64,000 nt of DNA from Phallusia fumigata (taxonomy: Eukaryota; Chordata; Ascidiacea; Phlebobranchia; Ascidiidae): NCBI GenBank assembly GCA_008931825.1, contig QXVZ01015148.1, positions 62,001 to 126,000 on the forward strand. The letters are read 5' to 3'. Within the stretch, counting starts at the first letter, position 1, and each line of letters begins with the position of its first letter. Under the pieces are notes generated by a model, which worked only from the letters and a program-made list of their open reading frames with translations, was not told the origin of the DNA and did not search any database. The translations under genes were made by a program, and so were the position numbers. Below, one piece after another: positions 12,366 to 38,720 of the stretch.

Positions 12366-14229
12366 TTATGGACATTTTCTTTCAACAAATGATTTTACAC
12401 CCTCCTCAGACTACAACTTAGAGATCCACATCTGTTGAAAAGTTCCCAATGATGCAAGGATAGATCCACCTATCCAAGGAGAGTATTTTCTCTCTACACT
12501 GCTGCTTGTGCAGTTTACTTTCAATCTCATGGTTGGAGGTGTTTTACTTGAAAGCTCCCAATTCAATCTATCAGTAAATCCCTGGAAAATAAAACATGTG
12601 TAAAAAATGCAGTGTACATCAGATAAATGTAATCTAGCTGTTATTAGCTAAAAATTAGGCATGAAATACAAACCAACACATTGAAAATGTCAATTGATAA
12701 AATCACTGTGGAAACAAGATCTGAAGTTAAAAATGCAACATGATATCTATTAAAAGCAATCTATCATGTTTTAGCCGAAAATTAGACCAAGAAAGTATTA
12801 ACCAACAACAAAATAATATCAGAAAAAATGTTGAAACAAGATTTAGTCTTCTACCTGCAAAAGTGTATTGCCTCCGGTCACAATAACACTGTTGTAGAGT
12901 CCAGGTCTTATGTCAACATCACACATGTTGATGCAACTTGTAACTACATGGGGGACACCAAGCATAGAGTTGGGTGCTGCACCTCTGACATTCATCGGGT
13001 TAAATAAGTTCTCTACCACAGACAATCGCTCGTGTCCAAATTCGTGGTTAAATCCATTTGGGAAGTAATATGCCATCTTAACAACATTAAAATAGTGAAA
13101 TAAGGCCAGCCTCTAATTCAATATTAGGTTTTTGAAAACAACAAAATAAATTAAAACCAAAGTATTGTTTTCAGTAAGCAATTAGGTCAACAAATGCACA
13201 TATTATCTTAACATTGACCTTATTTAGAGCAGAAATAGCTAAATATTTTACTGAAAAAAATTTGAGTACAAAATGTTTCCAACAAAATGAAATTTGCCAT
13301 GCCTTGGATTCCAGGCAGGTATGTTATTAAACTATTTCTACAATGAAATTATAGTATTTATTGACATTTAAACACATAAAACCTAACCAGCACACCTTTG
13401 CCATATTCATGCACTCCATTTCACTGTAAGTGGTATCTGAAACCTGAAGGACTGATGCAGCAAAATCCTTTAGTGTGTGATTCAGCATGTACCGTTTCCA
13501 AGACTCTGTAACTTCAGGAAGGTTTTTCTTCTTTTCCCACTTTGCGGGAGCATCCGCTTTAACCTCCTCTTTCGATGCAACCATATAATGTGGGACAACA
13601 TCAATATTCATGGATTTCAGCATCTCCCTGCATTGCATTAGTACAAAATCTCCAGCCAGTGGGGATTTGACAAAGCTCTGTTGCAAGACATAGCCATCAT
13701 GGACTGGTACTGCACTCGTATGGGTTGCTCCACTGTCAAGAATCACACCTGTGTACCTGCCATTCGCGAAGGCAGTCAGTACAGGTGATTTGCAAACAAA
13801 AAAGGCTGGAACATTGTATTTTTCGAACATCAGTTCTGCTAGTTTTTCTCTCCTTTCGCGACTGTTCCAAGCTGGTTCAGTCATCAGAACAGGATGCAAA
13901 TCAGAATCGCTGCGAATATAGTTTTTATATGTGTGATTCAGAAGTGTTTCAAATGTGTCCCAGTCCTTAACCATTCCGTCCTCTAAGCAGTTCACTACCT
14001 CCATGCCTTTTTTTGGATAAAGTAACCTATTTGTGTCAATGCTGAACTTTTTCTCTGGTTTGACTTCGCCACCATCAGTCTCCATTTGTTCCACCATCTC
14101 CACCCCAATGGCAGTTGGAAAGTCAGCTTTAGGGCAATCTTCTCCAGCATAACCAGCACGAACTGTATGTGATCCAACATCAAACACTAAAGCCCCAACC
14201 TCATCACCTCCGTAAACACCACCACTCAT
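12366..14229 (-). CDS. ACTL6A: BAF53-type actin-related protein, with in-frame TAG near the end
   Basis: Three coding exons: 13396-14229, 12855-13076 and 12411-12581. The start reads [20 protein letters not shown]. Actin-fold blocks include [60 protein letters not shown] and [20 protein letters not shown]. Family-specific features are [14 protein letters not shown] and the end [19 protein letters not shown]. This is ACTL6/BAF53, a nuclear ARP of BAF (SWI/SNF), INO80 and TIP60 complexes. The frame reaches a TAG at 12411-12413 after WISKL (408 residues). It then continues as [14 protein letters not shown] and a TAA at 12366-12368. Vertebrate ACTL6A ends QEYEEGGKQCVERKCP, so the post-TAG residues are the true conserved C-terminus. 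The given end includes that extension. Vertebrates have ACTL6A and ACTL6B; this is presumably the single tunicate ortholog of both. Confidence 0.95.
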
Positions 14230-15156
14230 ATTTATGTTAGGATGGTAAAGTTGCAGATTATATCCTGTATTGGAAAATGTACTGGAATGACGTATTTACT
14301 GGACAAGCAAATTTTTTTGGAAAAAAAAGTCATTTCTTTGTATATGCCCTGGCTTGTCTTATACTGGTTCTCCAAATCTTTGACTGTTATTTAAGTATTT
14401 GTTATGCTTTACGCGTAAACAGCCTAATATCGTTATTCTTTTTACCAAATGCAAAAATCGTTTGCGAAATCAACTTCTAGCCTCTACCCGCCAAAACACA
14501 AGAACTCCTAAGCTTTGTCCATAGATTGCTTGGTTAGTATTCTATGCTTTGTCGTTTTCATGTTTACTAATCCCTCATCCGTTTTTATTTGTTTCCCGCT
14601 CAAACGGAAAAAATGCCGATTTTTCTGTAGTGTGTGTTGTGTACGTTCGTGGGTAATACACTACTTCTGTTATGTTTACTTCTGTTATGTTGAGTTTCAG
14701 GACGAGGTAGGGTAATTTTGTTAGTATTTTGGGTAAAACATTGCCACCTTGTCTGAATTTCAATTTTTCAGACCCAAAACTATTTGTAACAACCCTTAGG
14801 GTCCATAATTGGAACTCATCAACACAAATACAAGTTATTCAGTAAATAGCATGGATAAGGTAGAATTTTATAACCCCTAAACTTAAAAGTTCATTCAGGT
14901 TGTTTTAAGTTTGCCAACTCGGTCCTCTAAAAAACTTTACAACTTTTTGGACATAGGTCAGGTACATAATAATATAAGCTAGGCACATAAACGTGTCATA
15001 ATAGTAAAGTTTGAAAAGAACATGTTTAATTATGTCAAAAGCATCTTATTAAGGTAAAAACCCAACAACCTGAAAACAAAGTTCCCTGAATCTAAAAAGT
15101 GAAACAATAGGTGATAAAATAGTGCATGACAAAAATCAGATAAAGAACTGTAAACC
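14230..15156. other. SRD5A3-like copy A 3' flank and ACTL6 promoter
   Basis: Both flanking genes read leftward. The right part should contain the 3' UTR of the SRD5A3-like gene and the left part the ACTL6 promoter. No exon or repeat was recognised; the ORFs here are short and unsupported. Confidence 0.5.
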
Positions 15157-17803
15157 TCAAATCAAAAATGGAATAAAAGCTTTTCTTTTTGCAGGGTAAC
15201 TTGGAAATGTCTCTTTGTACCAAACATGTGAAATCATGGACATGTTGGCATGAACGATAGTGTTGTATGCAAGCAAAAGCAACCAAGAATGGCACTGAGG
15301 CCAAATTATTAATGCTGTAAAAACATAGATTAACACTTCTGCGAAGTAGTGTGGACATGAAACATATTCAAACGTTCCTTTGTGTGGGATTCCATGAGAG
15401 TCTTGTTTGCAACCACCTAAAACAAAGGTAACATATAAATTTGTAATTACTTATGTGGCTTATCTGCATAAAAATAATTGCACAGAAAGCTATGTACATT
15501 TCCATTCATATAACCACTGACAGTAAATCAGGAAGATATTTGCTTTCAGGAAGGACACATAATTTACATAGCAATAGTGTTTATATGTTATTGGCCTATT
15601 CTCTACATATGATGTTTTAAAAGTGGCTGTATTGGTTCTTGATAAAGCTATCTGACCAAGGTGTAATTGTAATGTGGCCCATAGATTGCATTTGTGCTTC
15701 GTACAATCAGTTGCAGGGCAGTTATTAATAATGAGACAAAATTTTTACTCAGCAAATCTTGCAATGGTTGAGACAATACTAATTTTGTGTCTTGAAATCA
15801 GATTGCACTAAACTTGTTTGTAGTGCCAGAAAGTAAATACAAAATATGTCTCATTTAACCTTTCCCACACAGGTTTAATCAAACTTTTTATCTGCTCCCT
15901 TCTGGTAGAAAAATTACAATATTTTAAATGTTTATTTCTGGCCTCTCCAACTGCTGTTAATTGCTACATTGTATGGAAGCTAAGTATTAACATAAACAAT
16001 AAAAAAGATAATGTTTTATAAGTCAACAGCCTAAAGGCTACCACGAACAGGGGGACTAAACAGTACAGTGTGCTTTAGGTATGATACAGGTTATAGACCT
16101 AGGCCTCTTACCTTTTTTACGCATATCAGCTAGTATAGTATGACTTGTGTGGTGTATGTAAGATGCTACACAAAATCCAATAATACCAATAAAGTGGCGA
16201 AGTTCAAAAGAACCAAATGGCAACTGATGTAGTGGCAAGCATTCAGCAATGAGTGTTGGTGGCTGAAATAAATAGAGGTGTTAATTTTTTTTATTGGCAC
16301 ATCCTATTATCCAGATTTTAGTGCCAATCTATTCACATTACCTTAAATATATTAGGGGTTTGTGTAAAATCGTAATAGTTATTCATTCAATCTAAAATTG
16401 ATGCAAATTACACATAAATCTAGGTGATGGTATTTAAAAAAATGGCTTACAACCTACATGTTCATGATATATTGTTGCATAATATTATGCTTTTAAAACA
16501 AAATGAAACAAAGTTGTTGTAAACTTACCAGAAGAAGATAATAAACAAATCCCCATGCATAATGAATTGGTGTAAGCTTCGCCTTTTTGGAGAACACACT
16601 TACAAACAAACATTCATACAGTCTCTTTGATGTATGAATTGTAAGCAAAGCCATCACCATGACAACTGAAAGCTGGTCACCTATCAACAAAAGAACTCAA
16701 TCCAAAAAGTGTTTAGGTTTTAAAGAGGTGCACAATCTTTTGAGATAAACACAATGTTAAAGAAACAAACACCAAAAAATGAATTTTACTTGTTCCAAAA
16801 TAGCCTTCAAAGTGGAGATTGTATTAAGGTTCTGGTAACAAAATTGTTTGACTTCTTTGAAAAATTGTTTAAAAAGTTGGTTTGAACATTTTAGTAATGA
16901 AGTTTTTCTCATATTTTTAAAAGTGTACATTTTAGTTTACAGTAAAAACCTGTATGATGACTTGTTTCATGCAGATGAAAAACATCAGAAATCCAATTAG
17001 TTGACAACTGGTTGAGACTCAACCCAATGATTGTAACAAGACACACAAAGTTGTAGATAACTGCAGCAATGTAGAAATGAACAAAAAATCTACAAAAGGA
17101 TAGAAAACCTTGTTAGATAACATTTTCACTATCTGCATGGGTTTCTGATTTGCAGCTGTTTAACTATTAGATACTTTGGGTTCTACTCATTGCTAAATGA
17201 AGGGTTTCCTGCAAGGTGCAGAAACATTCCAATAGGTATTACAGAATTAAGATAATTTATAATGTTTAAACTGCATTGTAATGTGTGATGTCTTTATCAA
17301 AAGTTGTAGGTCCCTGTCTTTACAACAGTGGTTCTTAATTAGGAAGGACTTACTAAGAGATGGAAATTCCACATTCCTTTTTAATTAGACTAATGGTTCA
17401 AAACCTTGTTAGACTACTTATGTATTACTTCCTCTGTAGCAAGGGGGGATGCTTAGAAGGCTGGGAACCACTGTCTCACAACTTTTAAAAACTTAAGCAA
17501 CAGCAACACTGTTGGCAAGACATTGGCTCAGTGGCATTTGATATGTTATAACTAAGCCTTTTGCCTTAAATAGTATTCATTCATATTTGCTTACCTTTTC
17601 GGTACGTCTGTTGATTGGGGAACCCTCTTGGCTTTGCCGTAGAAGATCAAATACTTCGTAAGAAGGCCAAACCAATTTCCTTCGTCCGGTTTGATTACGT
17701 GGTTTGTGAGGTAGGCTAGGGTCAGTAAGCAACTCATAACCAACCAGATCGCGTTCATTACTGTAACTGGTAGTCCAGCTACAAATTCGTAACCTCCATC
17801 CAT
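15157..17803 (-). CDS. SRD5A3: SRD5A3-like polyprenol/polyprenal reductase, copy A
   Basis: Five exons on the minus strand: 17595-17803, 16950-17089, 16529-16680, 16112-16262 and 15157-15416. They total 912 nt, 303 residues, with all phases closing. The start MDGGYEFVAGLPVTVMNAIW leads into a first membrane segment, then YGKAK and DVPKR. Later blocks are FFVHFYIAAVIYNF, TSKRLYECLFVSVFS, WGFVYYLLL, LADMRKK and the C-terminal reductase domain: DSHGIPHKGTFEYVSCPHYF and ETFPSYPAKRKAFIPFLI. Human SRD5A3 has matching landmarks (DVPKRYFSHFYI, RRLFECLYVSVFS, YPKHRKAFLPFLF). The family acts in the ER on polyprenoid substrates in dolichol synthesis for N-glycosylation. SRD5A1/2 relatives are excluded by these landmarks. 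It faces copy B head-to-head with exactly matching exon lengths. An upstream non-coding exon is possible. Confidence 0.93.
17326..17473. mobile_element. Short hAT-like MITE in copy A intron 1
   Basis: About 148 bp running from CAGTGGTTCTTAA to the inverted GGGAACCACTG, non-coding. The flanking 8-mers are similar but not identical, so the copy is older than those at 7.9 and 23.9 kb. Confidence 0.55.
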
Positions 17804-19037
17804 CCCAGAACCTTGTGTATTTGCACGTTGTGAAGTTTTCCTTTGACTTGATAACTTTTGACCAGCTGGAATCGCCCATGTGTGACCAAGGTGTGACTAT
17901 TGGTACAACATAGATATCGTAAACATATTTGAAAAAAGTTATTTCACACTGTTGTTCAGATAACATAATATATTTTATTTGTACCTGCATCTAATTGGCT
18001 TGTGACGAAGTGTGACATTGTTAAGTGTTTCTCCGAATAAGTAACTTTAGCAGCATTGTTCAAACACCACGTACTGCTGATGGGTTGCAGCAAATTTGGA
18101 AGGTAGACTTCATAGCCCAAGCTTTACTTAAACTTTTAAAACACAATCGCCAACTGTTTCTGATTGTTGGCTGGCGCCTGTGATCAACTGTAAATAGTTG
18201 CAAAATGTAGGTCACTTTATATCGGTTAAGCCAATAAATCACAGCGGAGGGACATATTTATTTTTCAGGCTTTTGTCTTTTACGGAGAAGATAAAACATT
18301 CGCAACAATAATTCTGTGAAAACAGAAAACTAAACTAAAAAAACCAGACATGGGGTTGTTTTTGGCCGAGTCCAAAGTACAACGCCAAGGTAAAAAAAGT
18401 CAAGTCCGATTCCCTGGCAAAATCGTAGTAAATTTTGTCTGTACTTGGGCGTGGCGGTGTGTAAAAAAAGAGGATAAAGCTGTTAAGGAACAAATAGGTT
18501 TTCGCCAGCAGTGTTTATCTGATGCCGCCGGGTATTATGAAGATGTTGCATGACGTCATGAGTATGTTTCCCATGTGACGTCATGAGTTAGTTTACGACG
18601 AGATGTCAGACTTCAGGGTAATGCATTGCGATTTAGATGATAAATTATGTCTATTGAGAGCAGGATGTTCTAAGCCGCACCTGAAGACCTTCTTAGTAGG
18701 TCAACCTTTACCCCTCATTTTTAAGATTCCACAGTAAAAATAGAACATCTCTCCGCATCACGTAGTTAATGTTTTACGCGTAGATTGTTCGGGCTCGCCT
18801 TATTCGGCGACTGGTGGTGGTGTGCGGAAAGCGGCAGCCCACAAAGGTTAAACCGGTCTACGTGCGGTAGTTTTTTGAAAATTAACTGTGCATTGCGCGC
18901 GCGTTTTTTAAACAAAGATATTTGTTTTGTAGATTGTTCATGGCGTTTTGTTTTCAATACTTGAACAGGTTGTCTTTGTTAAGGAGATGATTTTGTTTGT
19001 TTTCAAGGAAAAACTAGGAAAAAAAGCTTATGAAGTG
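17804..19037. promoter_or_regulatory. Bidirectional region between the two SRD5A3-like genes with paired CRE palindromes
   Basis: The two genes diverge from this 1.23-kb segment. It has two perfect TGACGTCA palindromes at 18551-18558 and 18576-18583, each followed by TGAG and spaced 25 bp start to start. CREB/ATF-family binding is plausible from the motif. A 67-codon ATG ORF at 18350-18553 has no recognisable domain and is not called as a gene. Confidence 0.5.
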
Positions 19038-21203
19038 ATGTCCGACCTGAAAAATTACTTTTACGTGTTGGGAATTCCCGTCACCGTTCCCAATATCATT
19101 TGGATTGCGATAACCATTCTACTCGTCGCAAGTTACCTGTGCAACTACGTTATCAATCCTGGCGGGCTGTTAGGCAAAGCCTTTAAGTATTTCATACAGT
19201 ACGGAAAAGCAAAATCGTCATCGGGCGCTTACGACTTGCCAAAAAGGTTAGTAAGTGTTTACGTAACAATCTTGATCCCAACCGCCGATAAAAAGCGCGT
19301 TAGACTTTATTACTAAAATCGTGTAAACATTGGAGCGTCGTATAAATACTATCTGGCCAATATGGCAATTGCCACTAGCCTGTTGTGTTGGTCAACAAGT
19401 ATAAACAGTTTTAAGTGAATACGTATTCGGTTAGAGTTTCCCTATAGGCAGTGTTTATCACACTATTACACAGATGCGTTTTTTTTAGATGTGGAATAGT
19501 CAGGGCCTTTATCATTACAAAAACATTTTACCTGCGTTATCTTACCAAGACTTTGCGCCACTTCCAAAAGCCAAATCGTTATTTTCAATCCAAAGGATTT
19601 GAACCTTGTCCAACTAAGCGGATTCTTAGAGTTGCGAAATTGGCGTCCGCGTCAAAAAACAATTATTAACGGAGCCTTATAGTTCAGAAAAGGCGGGTTA
19701 CAACGTCAAGTCCAAAAGTCAGTTGGTGGTTAAACACGCCGTTGCCGCAATTCCACTAGATCGGAACGTCTCCGCTTTTCTGCTAGGGGAAAAACAAGCG
19801 ACCGAGACAAGATAAACCCACAACATTGGCGGCGCAACGCATTCGCGATAACCATTCGGTCATTTTATGCCAAAGCAGTTTTTTTGTGGGCCCCTTTACG
19901 AAACATTCTTAAGTATTGCAAAAAAGAACTAAATACACCCCTTTTTCTGTCATAGGTACTTCACGCATTACTATGTGCTCGCCACTTTATGGAATTCAGC
20001 AAGTCTATTGAGTATTCTCGGCATATGCTATGGTTTTACGTCTAACAACTGGATGGGCGATATGTTTGGACTTCGCGGAACCACAAATGTTGATGGCAAG
20101 TTAAAAACAATCGAAAAAAAGCTTTTTTCGTTTTTAGAACAGTTCCAGATGAATTTTAAGATTTTTTACTTATTTTCCTGTACAACGTTATACGCTTTTT
20201 TACAGGAGACCAGGTCTCTATCATACTCGTGATGTTCATGATCACGATTCACTCCATGAAAAGGCTTTATGAGTGTTTGGCCGTGAGTGTCTTTTCCAGC
20301 AAAGCGAAAATAAACATCATCCAGTACATATGGGGATTCGTCTACTATCTGCTTCTGGTAAGCGCAGTTTAACTTTTAGATCAGAAAGTTGCCAACCTGA
20401 CTCTTTTTTGGCGACAGGCCCCCACGCTTATTTCGGAGAGTTTACCGTTCGGGGAATTACCCTTCGGATCGATGCGGGTTCGTCACGTGATCGGAATGAT
20501 CGTTTTCGGAGCCGCTTCGTATATTCATCACCACACGCACGTTATATTTGCTGACATGCGCAAAAAAGGTAACCGACCCTTAGTAACCAGAAAAATGTAG
20601 AAGTACGCTACGTATATCGAGTAACTGCGAAAGTTTCAACGCACGTTTTCCTTTAACACATGACGTAAATCTGACATTTTGCTTTAAAACCAGTTTGTTC
20701 TCCACAGCGCCCCCCTGGAGCCGTTTGCTATCACAAAGGGGGTGCGAAAATCGAAATACAATGACAAGTCAAAATCGGTCATTAATCTCATTAAATGATG
20801 TTGATAAGCTAGTATCATTGCGTGCAAATATTATTGAAAATAAATTTATTTTGATTTTTGTCTCTTTATGGGGGTAGGGTTCGTTTTCAATTCACCCAGC
20901 TGTCTAGAACTCTGCTTTAAACTTGTTTGCTTTCGCCACGAAGGTAAAGTGAAGCAAGACTCACACGGCATTCCCCAGGGCGGCATGTTCTCCTTCGTGT
21001 CCTGCCCTCACTACTTCGCTGAAGTTCTCATCTACGTTGCAACCCTGATCATCGTCAGTCCCCAGTGCCGATCCTGGTGGCTGGTGCTTGCATACAACCT
21101 CATTGCTCACGCTAATATGGGCATGAGCGCCCACTTGTGGTACAAGCAGACCTTTCCATCTTATCCAGCCGAAAGAAAGGCTTACATACCTTTCGTGTTT
21201 TAA
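19038..21203 (+). CDS. SRD5A3: SRD5A3-like polyprenol/polyprenal reductase, copy B
   Basis: Five exons: 19038-19246, 19956-20095, 20206-20357, 20418-20568 and 20944-21203. Their lengths (209, 140, 152, 151, 260) are identical to copy A, giving 303 residues. The ATG at 19038 (MSDLKNYFYVLGIPVTV) was chosen over upstream in-frame ATGs because it reproduces the 209-nt first exon of copy A. Landmarks are YDLPKRYFTHYYV, SMKRLYECLAVSVFS, WGFVYYLLL, FADMRKK, DSHGIPQGGMFSFVSCPHYF and FPSYPAERKAYIPFVF. Exon 2 ends GATG and is followed by GCAAGT, a GC donor, where copy A has GT. Predicted as an ER multi-pass reductase of dolichol synthesis. Coding sequence is clearly diverged from copy A and both are intact, so the duplication is old and both copies are probably used. 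Confidence 0.93.
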
Positions 21204-21943
21204 TGATGACGGATGTGTAGATTATGCTACCTCGTGCTCGCATATAACCTCAGTGCGCCTGCTAGTGGTACAAGCGTACATTTTCGCCTTATCCAGCGGC
21301 AAAAACGGTTATTTACCCGTTTGTATTTTAATGCTGTCAAGCACTGCATATAATATTATCAAGTGTTCCCAGGTAAGCGGGTATGTTACTGTACATTTCC
21401 GTTTGGAGCAGACCAGTGCACTATCCATATAATTTTTGCCTATATGCCTAAAATCAAAAACTGTTTACATTACACAGGAAATCTATGTGTTTAGAACTAT
21501 CATAAGTACAGAAACGGTTACAATTAACGGAAAAATTAATATCAGCGTTTCTTTAATCAACCGCCAAGATGACCGAGTGGTAAAAGCGACTGCCCTGTGC
21601 TCGCAAGGTTGTGGGTTCTAATCCTGTCTCGGTCGCTTGTGCTTTTCTGAGCAAGAAAGTTAAGCGGCATTGCGGAGTGGAACCTAACTGAATTCACCAC
21701 TTTCAAACAATAAATAACTATGGTTTAACGGAACTGCAAGAAGGCAGGTAGCTCGACGATGGACGCATTCAGGCGTTGTTCCGCCCCTTGAGCATTAAAT
21801 AGCAAACAAACAACTACAAACCCGAAAAGCTTTCGGGTGCAAAAGTTTTTAAAAGTATTTTTAACAATGTTGTATTGAGTTATCTATAATGTCGAGCCAA
21901 ACTGGGGAAATCGATTCACACATAAAGACAGGAAAATGAGCGT
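21204..21943. other. Convergent spacer between SRD5A3-like copy B and POLD1
   Basis: The 3' flanks of two convergent genes meet here. Content is the SINE at 21567-21790 plus unassigned AT-rich sequence. No coding exon was seen. Confidence 0.6.
21567..21790 (+). repeat. tRNA-derived SINE
   Basis: The head resembles a class II tRNA: GACCGAGTGGTAAAAGCGAC as A box and GTGGGTTCTAATCC as B box. It is followed by a unique body (GAGCAAGAAAGTTAAGCGGC) and a tail with GGTAGCTCGACGATGGACGC. Copies of the same head and body occur at about 29.88 kb (+) and 31.1 kb (-), and the tail recurs near 32.74 kb. It is not a functional tRNA, because the anticodon arm and acceptor stem do not pair. Confidence 0.75.
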
Positions 21944-37450
<15,507 letters not shown>

Positions 37451-38547
37451 TGTTTTTAAATGCAATATTGTGACAGTAAATTAGCGATTCAGACCGCATT
37501 AAACACAAACTTAACACGAAAGCAAAGCTGCTAAATAATTGCAAAGCAAAATTAAGATTTCCCGCCAAACTATTTACTCGGGAGTGGGGTACTTCCCTAT
37601 GTCGTGATACTTTTGCAACGATCCAAGTTGATTTTATTTCATAGATGTCTATGTAGTATCTATGTTTATTTCGTGGCAAAATCATTACCAAATCCCAAAA
37701 CGATTATTAACGTTTATTTCTAAATGGCAGATGGTCTCGTATTATTATTTTGCTCGTAATGAATATGCCGCAAATGAATGTAAACTTGAAAAAAAATATT
37801 TCGCAAAAAATAACTTAAGTTATCTATCGGTAAAAATGGGTTCCCGCGTGTTTTGGAATTACGTAACTTGGTGTTGCAAAGTGGGTAGAGCACCTTTGGC
37901 GATTTGGCTGAAAGTTGTTGACCCCTTATGAATAAAACCAGATAAAACTGTTACTAACCAAATCTTGTGATAACCTTTAGCCTAGTTTTTGGAGTTGCGC
38001 TCGGTTAGTCGAACAGTCCTAAGACAACAACGGTTGGTATTTTCATTTTGCTACATTGCTTTCATTTTATGCATGCAAAGCAAATGGAATCCCCAAAATC
38101 TTTATGTGAACCCCAGGTTGGGACAGGTTGGGAACCATTGTGTTAGGGTCGTTATCAAATGAGTAAAACTGAAAGCTACTGCACTAGATACTTGAGATGA
38201 CAAACATTGTTTTTATCTCAAGGGGTTTTGACGTTTGACTCATTTTTGTGGAGTGTGATGTAAATATGTAACACTTAATATCTCAAGTAAATGTCCTGTG
38301 TTCATTAATTTCATCTGTCGTTTTTGTGAACAAAAACAACATATTGCAATGTCATACTGCATTTGATGTTAAATTGGTTATAGAGTTGAAAATCAGGGGG
38401 GCAAAACCAGTCACAGATGCAACATTACGAGGCAGTGCATGTTAAAAGTATAATGTAAATATTTATATTGCCGATCGTGCATTGATAAAACTTTTTGCCA
38501 TTCAAAAAAGCAACTTAAAGAACAAGAAAGTCGTTAAAAAAATTGAC
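37451..38547. promoter_or_regulatory. Divergent spacer between POLD1 and the TSNAX transcription unit
   Basis: POLD1 starts leftward at 37450 and the small ORF/TSNAX pair reads rightward, so promoters for both should lie here. A partial hAT end (GGTTGGGAACCATTG) is near 38120. No exon was recognised. Confidence 0.45.
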
Positions 38548-38703
38548 ATGTCAATGCACTTTGAGGCACAAGTAAATAGGATATTACCAGATCAAAACCA
38601 TTATTTATTAGTAATTAATAAAAACAACAACTTGGGTTTATTGTCGGCCGTTAGTAAAATAAAGTCTGGAATTGACCAGAGCAAAAAGGATGTTCACCCC
38701 TAA
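38548..38703 (+). CDS. Small unknown ORF immediately upstream of TSNAX
   Basis: An ATG ORF of 51 residues, MSMHFEAQVNRILPDQNHYL followed by a basic, helical-looking part ending DQSKKDVHP. The same frame stays open upstream to about 38482 without an ATG, so it could be the last exon of a spliced gene. I do not recognise the family. Its stop lies 17 bases before the TSNAX ATG in the same orientation, the kind of spacing seen in tunicate operons where the downstream message is trans-spliced. It could also be a chance ORF or a 5' UTR element of TSNAX. Confidence 0.3.
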   Translation: MSMHFEAQVNRILPDQNHYLLVINKNNNLGLLSAVSKIKSGIDQSKKDVHP

Positions 38704-38720
38704 TATAACTCTACTGAATT

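Noticed and set aside
18350-18553. 67-codon ATG ORF between the SRD5A3 copies
   Set aside because: No recognisable family; it sits in a bidirectional promoter and ends at the CRE pair; likely chance.
21567-21640. Functional tRNA-Ser/Leu gene
   Set aside because: Same sequence recurs as the head of a dispersed SINE with a shared body and tail.
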